From: Bacteroidia bacterium
GTDB taxonomy: Bacteria > Bacteroidota > Bacteroidia > M30B66
Reading direction: 5' to 3'
Length of the DNA: 64,000 bases
NCBI GenBank assembly: GCA_018401705.1
Contig: JAGYKL010000017.1
Location: 1-64,000, forward strand
The notes beneath the pieces were generated by a model, which searched no databases, was not told where the DNA came from, and saw nothing but the letters and a program-made list of their open reading frames with translations. The position numbers were made by a program, and so were the translations under genes. Positions 41,865-52,900 of this stretch are shown here, piece by piece (position 1 is the first letter of the stretch; each line of letters begins with the position of its first letter).

Positions 41865-44275
41865 AATAAAAGACTCACTGAGAACTTAACAAAGATGTTC
41901 TTTTTCCAGTCTTTATTAGTAGTTGCGCCATAGCGATAAAGCGCACCAACGCCGTAACCGCCGCCACTGAGTTTTATTAAATTGTCTATAGCCAAACCTG
42001 CTTCAAACAAGCCTTTAGAAGGTGCAACTGCCTCAATCAATTGCTGGCTAACTCGATTGCCATCACTCAATTGACCTATCATAGCATTGTGAAAAATACT
42101 AAAGTCGGGCTTAAATGTCTTTATCTTGAACAGTGAACCAATTTGATGTTGAAAAAAGAATGAAGCGTATTGGTCACTCACAAATGCATTCATATCATAA
42201 GTGCCGAATGTATTTGTTGAGATAACCGGAAAATTGCTCCCTTTTCGGTAGTTACTGCGAATGTTGAACAAGCGTGAATAAGGTATTTGTCCATCAATAT
42301 AACCGGCATTAAATTGAAAAAGACTTTTACCAATGCGCCTGAAAGTGATACTGTGTTCTGCAACAAAATCCACCCGGCTATATGTATTTGCCCCGCCTAA
42401 ACTTAAATCATTGGCATGCATTATTTGCAGGTAAAATACCGGGTTGGGAGTAGACATAGGCAACTTGAGATTGCCATTTCTATAAAAACTTTGTTTGTAT
42501 GAATAAACAAATGAAGCTCCCGTTTCGAGCCATGAAAATCGGGTATTTTGAGGTAAATCTTTATAGGAGTAATCATATCTTGGTGAAACATGAACCTGAT
42601 CGGCAAAAAGGGTAGTATGCATATACCGAAGCCATCTAAAACCTAGCGAAGCGGAGGTTTTTTCTTCCATATCCATTCGGCCAACATTCAATTCTCGAAA
42701 CACTTCAGCTCGCTGCGGCTTTCTGAAATTCCGTATTTGCGCTCCTCCACTTTCATGAACATCATTACTCCATGCTAAACGTAATGTTAACTCTGATTTT
42801 GGATGAAGATAAACCTGAGTTTCAACGCCATATTTTAAAGCTTCATCTTTAAAGCCATAAGCAAGGAAACCTCCAAACGCGAAGCGTTTTGATAACCTAT
42901 CATTTGTTAAACCACCTGCCCCAAGCCTAAAGCCTTCATAAGTATTGTATCTGGCAATTTTAGTAATATCCAGATTAAACCATCTAATGGGAACAAAGCC
43001 TTGACTTAGGTATTCAAAGGCTTTCAGTTTCCTTTCAACATTTTCGGCCTTAAAAAGGCTATCCATCACCAGATAAGTATTCTTTTCAATATCTGTGAGG
43101 TCTTCAATTCTAATATCTCGCCAAAACATAGTGTCTTTTTTAGCTTTAGAATCAAGCACATCAAGTTCTACTTCGTCAAATTTTGAGCGAGGCAAATTCG
43201 GGTTTAAATCAACATTGCTAACATACGTTCTGCTCTCACCCACGAGTTTGTAACCGGGCATATTAACTCCATTGAAAACGAGGCTGGTTATGATTTGCTC
43301 CGGAAACCACAGTCCATTTGCTTGCTTTTTATACTGTTGCCTAATGTTCATGCTTGTTGGAGCATCTTCCTGAATTGGGTCGGCTATAACATGACTTATG
43401 GCATAATCGGGAGCGTCAATATAAATAACACCTTCTAGAGCTTTAAATGTTTTACCCTTGCGGGGATGAAAATGAATGAGGTAAGTGGTGTCTCTTCCAT
43501 TAAACAGGGTGTCTTCAAGACTAAAAAAGTAGATGCTTTCACTATTTCGGCTAATCGGATTTATATAATCGATGCCCGATAGATTGATGAGTGGCTCATA
43601 AAAGGAAAAAGGTTGAAATTTGAGAGCCAGCATAAAAATAGAAGCTTGTTCTAGGCCTGAAACTCTTGAGCCAAGGACTTCTTCTTTTACTTTTCCATTG
43701 CGTTGATACCGTTTATTAGACGATTCAATCATAAACAAATGTTGAAGCGCAAAAAGGCTGTCGGCTTCATGTAAATCTTGTTGATCTTGTTCAGATTTTG
43801 CTGTGAAAGAGCTGTCCTTTTTTCCCGTAAGCACAAGTTTATTATAAGTTGAGCAGCTGTATTCAGGGAGTTTTTCATGGTTGTTTTGGTCACGCCTAAG
43901 CCAAGTTTCTCGAATAATTCGGTGAGCCGGATTTTCTCCGGCGATTATATTTACCTCATTGAGTTTGAATTCGCTGGCTGACAGCTTAATAGTGATTTTC
44001 CCCTTCGGGGGATTTGTGAAACTTAGCGAGGTTTTTGCATAACCCACATAACTTAAGTCAATTACACAAGGAAAAGTTGCTCCTTGAAGAATGAATTGAC
44101 CATCAATATCGGTCATTGTGCTCAAAACTGGGTTTCCTTTAACCGAAATACTAACAAATGCCAGAGGAGCAGAATTAGCCGAATCTTTAACAATACCCCG
44201 AATTTCTTGCGCTTTTATTGAAAGTGCTGCAACAAGCATCAATAAAGCGAATACAAAGCTTTTTCTAAGAATCAT
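41861..44275 (-). CDS. DUF5686 and carboxypeptidase-regulatory-like domain outer-membrane protein
   Basis: An 804-residue protein starting at ATG 44275, which opens the signal peptide MILRKSFVFALLMLVAALSIKA; the upstream frame to 44398 overlaps the divergent kinase gene and is not coding. Mature residues about 25-105 form a CarboxypepD_reg-like domain (IRGIVKDSANSAPLAFVSIS, GQFILQG), as in SusC/TonB-dependent receptor N-termini. The remainder is DUF5686 (LNEVNIIAGENPAHRIIRE, VIYIDAPDYAISHVIADP) with a C-terminal beta-barrel (FGGFLAYGFKDEALKYGVETQVYL) ending in FVKFSVSLLF. Outer-membrane location is likely; the exact role of this Bacteroidota family is not established. It converges on the DUF429-like remnant. 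Confidence 0.9.
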   Translation of the reverse strand: MILRKSFVFALLMLVAALSIKAQEIRGIVKDSANSAPLAFVSISVKGNPVLSTMTDIDGQFILQGATFPCVIDLSYVGYAKTSLSFTNPPKGKITIKLSASEFKLNEVNIIAGENPAHRIIRETWLRRDQNNHEKLPEYSCSTYNKLVLTGKKDSSFTAKSEQDQQDLHEADSLFALQHLFMIESSNKRYQRNGKVKEEVLGSRVSGLEQASIFMLALKFQPFSFYEPLINLSGIDYINPISRNSESIYFFSLEDTLFNGRDTTYLIHFHPRKGKTFKALEGVIYIDAPDYAISHVIADPIQEDAPTSMNIRQQYKKQANGLWFPEQIITSLVFNGVNMPGYKLVGESRTYVSNVDLNPNLPRSKFDEVELDVLDSKAKKDTMFWRDIRIEDLTDIEKNTYLVMDSLFKAENVERKLKAFEYLSQGFVPIRWFNLDITKIARYNTYEGFRLGAGGLTNDRLSKRFAFGGFLAYGFKDEALKYGVETQVYLHPKSELTLRLAWSNDVHESGGAQIRNFRKPQRAEVFRELNVGRMDMEEKTSASLGFRWLRYMHTTLFADQVHVSPRYDYSYKDLPQNTRFSWLETGASFVYSYKQSFYRNGNLKLPMSTPNPVFYLQIMHANDLSLGGANTYSRVDFVAEHSITFRRIGKSLFQFNAGYIDGQIPYSRLFNIRSNYRKGSNFPVISTNTFGTYDMNAFVSDQYASFFFQHQIGSLFKIKTFKPDFSIFHNAMIGQLSDGNRVSQQLIEAVAPSKGLFEAGLAIDNLIKLSGGGYGVGALYRYGATTNKDWKKNIFVKFSVSLLF

Positions 44276-44321
44276 CGGGCGTGAAGATAATACGCAATTA
44301 TATTGTTTTCTTTTCTGCTCG

Positions 44322-47300
44322 ATGGTTTGGTTATTTTTGTTCAACATTTTAACCAGCTTGAAACGTGTAGCCCTTACTTTATGTTGTTTATCTGTCATTG
44401 TTTTGGCACTGGTAGAATATACTTATGTTCAAAACAATCTGCCTGGTTTTGATGCGCAACAGAAAGTTTTATCAGAGCACATCAGTGCTCGAAAAGCAGA
44501 GCTTATTACAACAGCCGCCTCATTTGAGGCTGATGCATGTAAATCAATTGATGCTTACACTAAATTTCCTCAGAAATGGGATGAACTCTATCTTGATAGA
44601 GGTTTTTTCTTCACTGGATATAGCTCTGAGAAAGTCTTTTTCTGGACAAATAACTCATTCCCTGTTTCTGAAGAGCAGGTGCGTGAACGCTCAGAAAATA
44701 CCCTGTGGAAATTAAAAAATGGATGGTATATAGCTCACCGCGATACTTTTGGACCCTGCGTTGTTTTGGGTCTAGCATTAGTAAGAGCTGAGTATTCTTA
44801 CCAAAACGATTACCTCAATAACTCATATCCGTTTTTAAAAGACTTTCCTGCAGAGGCAAACCTTTCGGCCGATAGCATCGAAGGGGCCTTGCCTATTCAA
44901 TTGCAAACAAAAGAAGCTGTTGCATGGCTTATCCCAGCAAAAGATGAACTAGGCATTTCAAAGAGCAGTTCGTTTTTTTCGCTTTTTCTTGCCATTGCCT
45001 TTCTATTTTTAACGTTTTCAGTTTATCTGGCTTCAGTAACTTTTTTAAATCAAAAAAGCACCTTCGGCTTGATATTGATTTGGTTTTTGGTAGTTGGTCT
45101 TAGGCTGCTTCTCTTTTTTACAAACTTCCCCAGCTCTATATATTCATTAACAATCTTTAATCCCAGTGAGTATGCTGCGTCGAATTGGCTGCCCACCTTG
45201 GGAGACCTTTTCCTAAACAGCCTGTTGCTGGTATTAACAACTTTTCTTCTTTATCCATTTATAAAAAGGACAACTGCAAAATATAAAGGTAACAATATCA
45301 TTATCCCTGCTCTTGCATCAGGTCTTTGGTTTATGCTTGCTTTACTCGTTTCTGAAAGTATCGAGGGCCTCATCATTAACTCAAGCATTTCGCTTGACAT
45401 TAGAGATGTTCTAAGTCTTACCGTAAGTAGCTATTTTTCATTTCTTATTATTGGTCTGCTTTTCGGCAGTCTCTTCGTTTTTCTGCATGCATTTATCAGT
45501 GCATTAAGCGATTCAGGTTGTGGATACAAACGTTTCCTTGCTATACTTTCAATTGCCATTCTTCCGGCAATTGCTTATTCAGCATTACATCAGTTGTTTA
45601 TTCCTTTTGTTTTCTTCCTAGCCATAATAGTATTATGCTTTGTAGCTTTAAAGGGAAAGGAGCAAATGACATACAGCTTTCTTATCGCACTGGTAAGTGT
45701 TTTTGCTGCATTAGCAACATACTTAATTTTACAGCATTCATCACAGCGTGAAAAAGACCGTCGGAAATTATTAGCAGTAAAAATCTCAGCCGAACGAGAT
45801 CCAATTGCAGAAAGCCTCTTCTTAGAAACCGAACAAAAACTACTCACCGATACATTATTAAAATCATACTTAAAACCGGGTCCACTGCCCGTTGGTCAGG
45901 TTAGAGACTTAGCTCAACTCTATTTTAATGGTTATTGGGAGAAATACAGTATTACTGTAAATGTATTTGGGGCAGACGAATGCCCAATGACGGCACTTTA
46001 CACAACCACAGTTAAAGATCCGCTAACATTTGACCGCCTGATTGATTCGGTTGGGATGTTCACCTTAAGTGAAAGATTCTTCTTCCTCGATAATGGCTCA
46101 GGACGAATAAGTTACATGGCTCGTTTGCCTATTTTCAATAGTGAGGGAGATATTTTCCCCCTGGGCACTCTGTATATTGAGTTTCAAAGTCGTTATACTC
46201 CTGAAGAGATCGGTTATCCCGAGCTTTTGCTTGATAAAATGGTGAAAACCCGCACCGACCTCAGTACATATAGTTATGCCAGATATAATCGAGGCAGACT
46301 AGTGAGTCATTATGGTGACTTTCCATATGAGCTCACTGATTTATTATTTGAAAAAGATAATCCTGAAGAATTTGAATTCAAAGAAACCGGTGAGTTTAAT
46401 CACCTAATCTATAGACCAGCTCCCGGTTCTTTAGTGGTTTTGAGCAAACCACTTCAAGGAGTTTTGCAAATGCTAACTCACTTTTCTTATTTGGTGCTTT
46501 TCTTTAGTTTTTTGGCATTGATTCCATTAGGTGCTAACAAGCTTCTGCGCGACAGGCGCTTAGGTCCGATAAGCTTCAAGAGGAGAGTACAGTTGTCAAT
46601 TGTATTGTTGCTTTTTCTCTCTTTGATTCTCATAGGTGGTGGTACGATTGTTTACATCATCTCAAATAGTAACCAAAAGAATATCAGCAATATAAGTGAG
46701 AAGATTCACTCATTGCTTATTGAAACCGAATACATTTTGGGTAAACAAACAGAGCTGGTTCAGTCGAATGCCGACGACCTAGCTTATGCACTAACCCGTC
46801 AGGCAAATGTGTTCTTTTCTGACATTAACATTTATGATACGGATGGAAATCTTTATGCATCATCGCGCTCAAAGATTTTCGAGGAAGGGCTCATATCAAA
46901 GAAGATAAACCCTGAGGCATTTTATTTTCTATCAGCTCGTCGGAGCAGTGAGTACATTCATCAGGAAACGATTGGCGATTTGCAATATGCTTCGGCTTAC
47001 GTCCCGCTTAGAAACTTTGAGAACAAAGTAATTGCTTACCTCAATCTACCTTATTTCGCAAGACAAGATGAACTGAGAAAAGAGATTGCCACTTTTGTTG
47101 TTGCTATTGTTAATATATATGTATTGCTTTTGGTTTTGGTGGTTATCACAGCCATCTTCTTATCTAACACAGTAACCGCGCCTCTTAAATTAATTAGAGA
47201 AAAACTAAGTCAGATTCGTTTAGGAAAGAAGAATGAAATCATAGAATGGCGAGGCAATGATGAAATTGCTGATTTGGTTGCTGAGTATAACAGAATGGTG

Positions 47301-48020
47301 AATGAGTTAACAGAAAGTGCTGATAAATTAGCTCGTTCTGAAAGAGAAACCGCATGGCGGGAGATGGCCAAGCAAGTGGCTCATGAGATTAAAAATCCAC
47401 TAACACCAATGAAGTTGAGCACTCAAATGCTCAAGCGAGCTTGGGATGATAAAGCTGAAGGCTTTGATAAACGATTAGATAGATATACTCAGAATCTTAT
47501 TGAGCAAATAGACACCCTAAGTCATATTGCCACAGAATTCTCAAACTTTGCCAAGATGCCTAAAATGAAGTCAGAAAGAGTTGATTTGCAGGCATTGCTC
47601 ACCAGTGCAGTTGAGTTTCATCAAGGTGAAGGAGGAGTAAAGATTAATTTTGAAAAGGAGCTCTTTTTTCCGACGAATGTCAACACAGATAAGGAGCAGA
47701 TGCTTAGGGTATTTAATAATTTGCTTCGAAATGCCATTCAGGCAATTCCTGAAGATAGGGAAGGGGAAATTCAGATTCGTTTGCAACAGCAAGGCATGAA
47801 TTATCTATTAAGTATTGCCGACAATGGCAGTGGAATACCTGAAGAATTGAAGGATAAAATATTTTCACCAAGTTTCACTACTAAGAATGGCGGAATGGGA
47901 TTAGGCCTTGCCCTGGTGAAGAATATTGTAGAGAATTCGCAGGGTAAAGTTTGGTTTGAGTCGACTGAAGATTTGGGCACAACCTTTTTCATAGAGCTTC
48001 CTGTATTTACCGAGAGCTAA
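44322..48020 (+). CDS. very large NtrY-like sensor histidine kinase
   Basis: The 1232-residue product starts at ATG 44322, just before the first membrane helix (LKRVALTLCCLSVIVLALVEY). It then has an extracytoplasmic domain (about 35-200), a block of seven or eight helices (about 210-480), another extracytoplasmic domain (about 490-715), three more helices with a loop sensor of about 180 residues, a HAMP-like segment (PLKLIREKLSQIRLGKKNEI), a HisKA domain with phospho-acceptor His about residue 1021 in VAHEIKNPLTPMKLS, and a HATPase_c domain (NNLLRNAIQA, DNGSGIPEEL, GGMGLGLALVKNIVE). The HEIKNPLTPMKLS form marks the NtrY-type group. No response regulator is adjacent. Divergent from the DUF5686 gene over 46 bp. 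Confidence 0.9.
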   Translation: MVWLFLFNILTSLKRVALTLCCLSVIVLALVEYTYVQNNLPGFDAQQKVLSEHISARKAELITTAASFEADACKSIDAYTKFPQKWDELYLDRGFFFTGYSSEKVFFWTNNSFPVSEEQVRERSENTLWKLKNGWYIAHRDTFGPCVVLGLALVRAEYSYQNDYLNNSYPFLKDFPAEANLSADSIEGALPIQLQTKEAVAWLIPAKDELGISKSSSFFSLFLAIAFLFLTFSVYLASVTFLNQKSTFGLILIWFLVVGLRLLLFFTNFPSSIYSLTIFNPSEYAASNWLPTLGDLFLNSLLLVLTTFLLYPFIKRTTAKYKGNNIIIPALASGLWFMLALLVSESIEGLIINSSISLDIRDVLSLTVSSYFSFLIIGLLFGSLFVFLHAFISALSDSGCGYKRFLAILSIAILPAIAYSALHQLFIPFVFFLAIIVLCFVALKGKEQMTYSFLIALVSVFAALATYLILQHSSQREKDRRKLLAVKISAERDPIAESLFLETEQKLLTDTLLKSYLKPGPLPVGQVRDLAQLYFNGYWEKYSITVNVFGADECPMTALYTTTVKDPLTFDRLIDSVGMFTLSERFFFLDNGSGRISYMARLPIFNSEGDIFPLGTLYIEFQSRYTPEEIGYPELLLDKMVKTRTDLSTYSYARYNRGRLVSHYGDFPYELTDLLFEKDNPEEFEFKETGEFNHLIYRPAPGSLVVLSKPLQGVLQMLTHFSYLVLFFSFLALIPLGANKLLRDRRLGPISFKRRVQLSIVLLLFLSLILIGGGTIVYIISNSNQKNISNISEKIHSLLIETEYILGKQTELVQSNADDLAYALTRQANVFFSDINIYDTDGNLYASSRSKIFEEGLISKKINPEAFYFLSARRSSEYIHQETIGDLQYASAYVPLRNFENKVIAYLNLPYFARQDELRKEIATFVVAIVNIYVLLLVLVVITAIFLSNTVTAPLKLIREKLSQIRLGKKNEIIEWRGNDEIADLVAEYNRMVNELTESADKLARSERETAWREMAKQVAHEIKNPLTPMKLSTQMLKRAWDDKAEGFDKRLDRYTQNLIEQIDTLSHIATEFSNFAKMPKMKSERVDLQALLTSAVEFHQGEGGVKINFEKELFFPTNVNTDKEQMLRVFNNLLRNAIQAIPEDREGEIQIRLQQQGMNYLLSIADNGSGIPEELKDKIFSPSFTTKNGGMGLGLALVKNIVENSQGKVWFESTEDLGTTFFIELPVFTES

Positions 48021-48050
48021 ATCGTTCTATCTTCGCTCCAAATTTGAATC

Positions 48051-48848
48051 ATGGCTCTTTATTTCCACGGAAATGCTCCTGTTAAATTTCAGCATCAATA
48101 TCGCGTAACGCGCGATTACATTATTCCTTATCTCGAGAAGTATGATGGTATAAAACCCGGCATGCAGGTTCTTGAAATTGGCTGCGGTGAGGGTGGTGTT
48201 TTAAAGGCTTTCGCCGGATATGGTTGCGAGTGCACCGGAATGGACCTTTCAGAATCTAAGATTGAGCATGGTAAAGAACTCCTGGCGGAGGATGAGGATG
48301 GCAAAAGAATCCACCTTTTTAGTGCCGATATTTATGATCAGAGCACCATGGATGCTTTTAGCGGAAAGTTTGATTTAATCATATTAAAAGATACCATCGA
48401 ACATATTCCTGATCAGGATAGAGTGATGAAGCAATTACCCATATATCTTAAAAAAGGGGGTAAGATGTTTTTCGCTTTCCCTCCATGGCGCATGCCATTT
48501 GGAGGACATCAACAAACGGCAACAACCAAGCTGGGTCAAGCTCCCTGGATGCATCTTTTTCCGCGCTCGATTTACCAATCATATTTGAGAAAAGCCGGAG
48601 AGCCTGAACCAACGGTTGTTTCGCTAATGGAAATCTACGATACCGGAATTTCTATCAATCGATTTGAAAAAATCCTTCGTGAAACGAATTATAAAATCAT
48701 CAACCGAAGGTTATATCTAATTAATCCAATCTATCGCTTCAAATTTAATCTTACTCCAAGGCCACAGTTTGGCATATTGGCTGCGATTCCTGTTTTAAGA
48801 GATTTCGTTAGCACAACAGCTTATTACCTGCTTTCGGTAGAAGAATAA
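48051..48848 (+). CDS. class I SAM-dependent methyltransferase
   Basis: A 265-residue Rossmann-fold methyltransferase. Motif I is VLEIGCGEGGVLKAFAGYGC (about residues 39-50), followed by the acidic residue of TGMDLSESK, motif IV LIILKDTIEHIPDQD and the post-strand GGKMFFAFPP. The C-terminal third carries FNLTPRPQFGILAAIPVLRD. The substrate is unknown; comparable methyltransferases modify lipids, quinones or sugars. It follows the kinase gene by 30 bp on the same strand, with TATCTTCG (48028-48035) as a one-mismatch -7 box of its own. Confidence 0.85.
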   Translation: MALYFHGNAPVKFQHQYRVTRDYIIPYLEKYDGIKPGMQVLEIGCGEGGVLKAFAGYGCECTGMDLSESKIEHGKELLAEDEDGKRIHLFSADIYDQSTMDAFSGKFDLIILKDTIEHIPDQDRVMKQLPIYLKKGGKMFFAFPPWRMPFGGHQQTATTKLGQAPWMHLFPRSIYQSYLRKAGEPEPTVVSLMEIYDTGISINRFEKILRETNYKIINRRLYLINPIYRFKFNLTPRPQFGILAAIPVLRDFVSTTAYYLLSVEE

Positions 48849-48849
48849 G

Positions 48850-49614
48850 CTATATGCTTGAATCATCAGCTGCATAAGAATGCATGCTTAACATGAGCTG
48901 TGTCAAAAGTCCCGGGTCGGTTTCAAGCGCATTGCCAACAACCACTAAATCAGCGCCGGCATAGATTGCCATACCCAATTTTTCGGGAGAATCAATTCCA
49001 CCTCCCACGATAAGTGGTACTTGTAATTCGCTCTTAACTGAATGAATCATCTCAGGAGGAACAGGCCATTTTGCTCCACTTCCTGCTTCAAGATAAATTA
49101 ATTTCATACCAAGCATTTGCCCTGCTAAAGCAGTTGAAAGTGCCAGTGACGCATTTTCTCTTGGTAAAGGCTGGGTCTGACTCATATATGCAACCGAAGT
49201 CAACTTACCGCTTTCAACAAGCATGTAACCAGTTGGTATTACTTCTATGCCCGAAGCGTGAAGTTCCTGAGCAGCAAGAACGTGTTTTCCAATAAGCAAA
49301 TCTGCATTTCTTCCTGAAATTAAACTTAAAAGTAAGAGAGCATCGGCTCCGGGATAAAACTGTGCTTCGTGGCCGGGAAATAAGACAACAGGACATTTTA
49401 GCCCAGATTGTTTAATAGTGTCAACACAGGGCGGAACCTGAGATGCATTAGAAGTTGAGCCTCCAACAAAAATCAAGTCAGGTGGCGTTTCCATAGCTAT
49501 CCCAAGCAATTGATTAAGCCTGTGGGGAGTTACTTTTCCGGGGTCAATGAGCACTGCCAATAATGGTCGGCCAATGGTTTTTGATTGAAGTATGAAGTCT
49601 AAGATTTTGCTCAC
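48850..49614 (-). CDS. geranylgeranylglyceryl/heptaprenylglyceryl phosphate synthase family
   Basis: A TIM-barrel prenyltransferase of the GGGP-synthase/PcrB family, which joins a polyprenyl diphosphate to sn-glycerol-1-phosphate. Seen: LLAVLIDPGKVTPHRL at the N-terminus, FVGGSTSN, VVLFPGHEAQFYPGADALL, EVIPTGYMLVESG, KLIYLEAGSGAK, PLIVGGGIDSPEKL and VVVGNALE. Family proteins start a few residues before the LLAVLIDPxK segment, so I place the start at GTG 49614 (MSKILDFILQ), giving 254 residues. Longer frames with ATG at 49683 or up to 49746 add residues without family likeness. Bacteroidota carry such homologs of archaeal lipid enzymes; the chain length is not evident. Converges on the methyltransferase gene. 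Confidence 0.85.
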   Translation of the reverse strand: MSKILDFILQSKTIGRPLLAVLIDPGKVTPHRLNQLLGIAMETPPDLIFVGGSTSNASQVPPCVDTIKQSGLKCPVVLFPGHEAQFYPGADALLLLSLISGRNADLLIGKHVLAAQELHASGIEVIPTGYMLVESGKLTSVAYMSQTQPLPRENASLALSTALAGQMLGMKLIYLEAGSGAKWPVPPEMIHSVKSELQVPLIVGGGIDSPEKLGMAIYAGADLVVVGNALETDPGLLTQLMLSMHSYAADDSSI

Positions 49615-49618
49615 GGGG

Positions 49619-49626
49619 CAAATATA
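49619..49626 (-). promoter_or_regulatory. candidate -7 box of the GGGP-synthase gene (TATATTTG)
   Basis: Full TAnnTTTG match only 4 nt upstream of the GTG start at 49614, which would give a leaderless or nearly leaderless transcript. If a longer upstream start is correct this match is coincidental. Confidence 0.3.
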
Positions 49627-49994
49627 GTTTTCAGCGCTTTTAATTTTTAAAAATTGTGTGATTTCATTTCGATTTCTTCTCATGCATTGCATGAAATGAT
49701 AGCAAAACCAAGCCAATTTAAGCCTTATGGGCAGTATTTCGCCCAAACCTTACTTCTAATGACGGCTGTGAATAGGCTTATTTAAAGAGCGTGAAACTTG
49801 AATAAGGTTCTGATAAATAGGAGGATAGGTGTTTAAAATAAGCGAGCCATTTGACCAGATTCTTACAGGTGTAAAGCAAAGGCTAAATGCCCAAAACTCT
49901 AGCTATGGGCCTGAACGTACTGAGTAATAGCCTAAGAAATCTACAAAACTCAAATGCCTTTGGACAACTCATACCACACCAAAATCCGATCATT

Positions 49995-52900
49995 ATGAAC
50001 GGCAAAAGGAAAATTTTAAGTACTTGTGTGGTCTTGTTGGTTTCAAGCTGGATGTCATTGCATGCCCAGCTAGTTACAACAGGAAGTGGGACTGTTTCGG
50101 CCAATGCTCTTGTAAATAACATCATTGGTTCAGGTATCACATTTAGTAATGCTTCATATACTGGAAAGCCTGTAGCGGTTGGTACTTTCAACGGTGCAAG
50201 CTCCAATATCGGACTAAACTCTGGGGTTATAATCACCACCGGACATATTAACGTGGCTCCGGGACCTAATGATAATGGAGGTGCAACTTATAGTAATAAC
50301 GGGCCAAGCATTCCTGAACTTCAGCAATTGGCTCAATCAAACACACTCGACGGGGCTATTCTTGAATTTGACTTTGTGCCTCAATCAGATTTTGTTAGCT
50401 TTAGGTATGTTTTTGCATCTGAAGAATATAACGAATATGTATGTTCTGAATTTAATGATGCATTTGCATTCTTCATCACCGGACCTGGCATTACAGGTGC
50501 CGAAAATCTTGCATTAGTTCCTTCAACCACAACTCCGGTAACGATTAACACTATTAATAATGGTAGTGTTGGAGCTTTGGGAAGTATTACGAATTCTCCG
50601 TGTATCTTAGGAAATTCGGCGTATTTCGTTGGAAATACTCAAAATACAGTTCAGTATGATGGTTGGACAACCGTACTTACTGCAAGTCGCACAGTAGTTC
50701 CTTGTCAAACGTATCACATCAAATTAATGATTGCAGATGGGGCTGATGATATTTTTGATTCGGCTGTATTCTTAGAAGAAAACTCTTTTAATGCTGAAAC
50801 TTTTACGGTTTCAGTATCTACATTTTACAATGATTCAACTGTTTATGAAGGGTGTACAGATGCAACGGTAACAGTTAGTCGCCCAGATGCAGATCCAACA
50901 CCTTTAACAATTTCATATACCGTTGGCGGAACTGCAACTCCGGGCGTTGACTATGCTGCACTTCCTGGAACAGTTACAATTCCTGCAAATCAGTCGAGCG
51001 TTACATTTTCTATCGAAGGTTATGCCGACGGTATAACTGAAGGCACTGAAACTATCATAATCAATGCAAACACTGCTTGTGGAGTGATTCCACAGGTGAT
51101 TTTTCTGGAAGAAAAGCCACCTGTGAGTATTTATGCACCTGATGTCTCTATCTGTAATGGACAAGGACCTGTAGTTGTTAATGCTACTCCTTCGGGTGGA
51201 GTTCAACCTTATTCGTATTCATGGAACACCGGTGAAACGTCTTCTTCCATAAGCGTTAATCCTGCGTCAACAACAGTATATACTGTTACGATAACAGACT
51301 TTTGCGGAACAACATCTCAAGCTCAACCTATCGTTGATATTGCAAATGCACCTACAGCGTCAATTAGTGCACCTCCTTTTGTTTGTTCGGGAGTACCCGT
51401 AACAGTAGCTTACACAGGAACTGCTTCACCTGCAGCTACATACATTTGGGATTTTGATAGTCCATCAAGTGTAAATAGTGGCTCAAGTCAAGGTCCTTAC
51501 CAAGTGAGCTGGGATTCTTCAGGAGTGAAAATAATCACCTTGCAAGTAATTGCGAATGGATGTTCTTCTAACGTTGTGAGCACTCAAGTGCTAGTTAATC
51601 CAACTCCAACAGCCGAATTTGTTGTAGATCCTGTAGTTTGTGCCGGGCAAACAACTACCATCACTTATACCGGAACTGGTACCGATGGCGGAGGTTATGG
51701 CTGGGGTTTCCCTGGTGGTGTAATTATTACCGGTGGTAGGAGAGGTCCGTTTGAAATCAGATGGGATTCAGTTGGTGTTTACGGAGTTACTCTCACAGTA
51801 ACAGAAAATGGTTGTGAATCGCCCGGAAACGAGGTTTTTGTAAATGTTCAACCAACACCAACTTCTGATTTTACCGCCGAAACTCCCGTGTGTGTTGGCG
51901 AGCCATCAACTATCTCATACAATGGAACAGCTTCATCAACTGCCACCTACAATTGGAATTTTGCAGGAGGAATGATTGCCAGCGGCAGTGGTCCCGGACC
52001 TTATGAAATTGTTTGGAATACTCCTGGAACAAAAGACGTATTTCTTTCAGTCACAGAAGCTGGTTGTTCCAGTAACATCACCACACAACAAGTTATCGTA
52101 AATAATATTCCTACGGCTAACTTTACCGTTGCTTCGCCAGTTTGTGCAGGGCAACCAACTACTGTTACTTATACAGGAAGTGCAAATAATAATGCTCAGT
52201 ATGATTGGAATTTTGGCTCAGCTACCGTTATTTCTGGAGCTGGACAAGGACCATACACTATTTCATGGCCAAACCCTGGAACTTACCCCGTAAGTTTATC
52301 TGTAACCAGAAATGGTTGTACATCAAATCCTTTTATCGAATCAGTTGTTGTAAATGCCATTCCAACAGCTCCTTTCACAGTTGAAACACCTGTTTGTGTG
52401 GGTGAAGGTGCTGCCATAGCTTTCTCTGGCGTGGTGCAACAAGGTGCCGTTTTTAATTGGGATTTTACCGGTGGTGAAATTCTAAGTGGGCTAGGGGCCG
52501 GACCATTTGAGGTTTACTGGCAAACTCCCGGAACTAAGCAAGTAACTTTAAGTGTTACTTCCCCGCAAGGTTGTCCATCACCTCCAACAACACAGCCTAT
52601 TGTAGTTAACCCTACACCAACTTCGATTTTCAATGCAGAAACACCTATTTGCCTAAATGAATCATCAACAGTAACATACACTGGTTCAGGCAACCCTTCT
52701 GCTCAATATACTTGGAACTTCAATGGTGGAAACATCCTTTCCGGATCAGGGCAAGGTCCATTTGAAATCCAATGGGGAACTCCCGGAATAAAAACACTGA
52801 CAGTCCAGGTCGAGGAAAATGGATGTATTTCACCTCCAACTACTCAACAGGTAAATGTTTTACCATTGCCAACGGGCTTCTTCACTACAGTTTCACCAGT

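Noticed and set aside
44118-44321. Longer start for the kinase gene at 44118
   Set aside because: The added text is antisense to the DUF5686 coding region and not hydrophobic or family-like.
41861-44398. Longer start for the DUF5686 gene at 44398
   Set aside because: The extra 41 residues overlap the divergent kinase gene and precede a perfect signal peptide at 44275.
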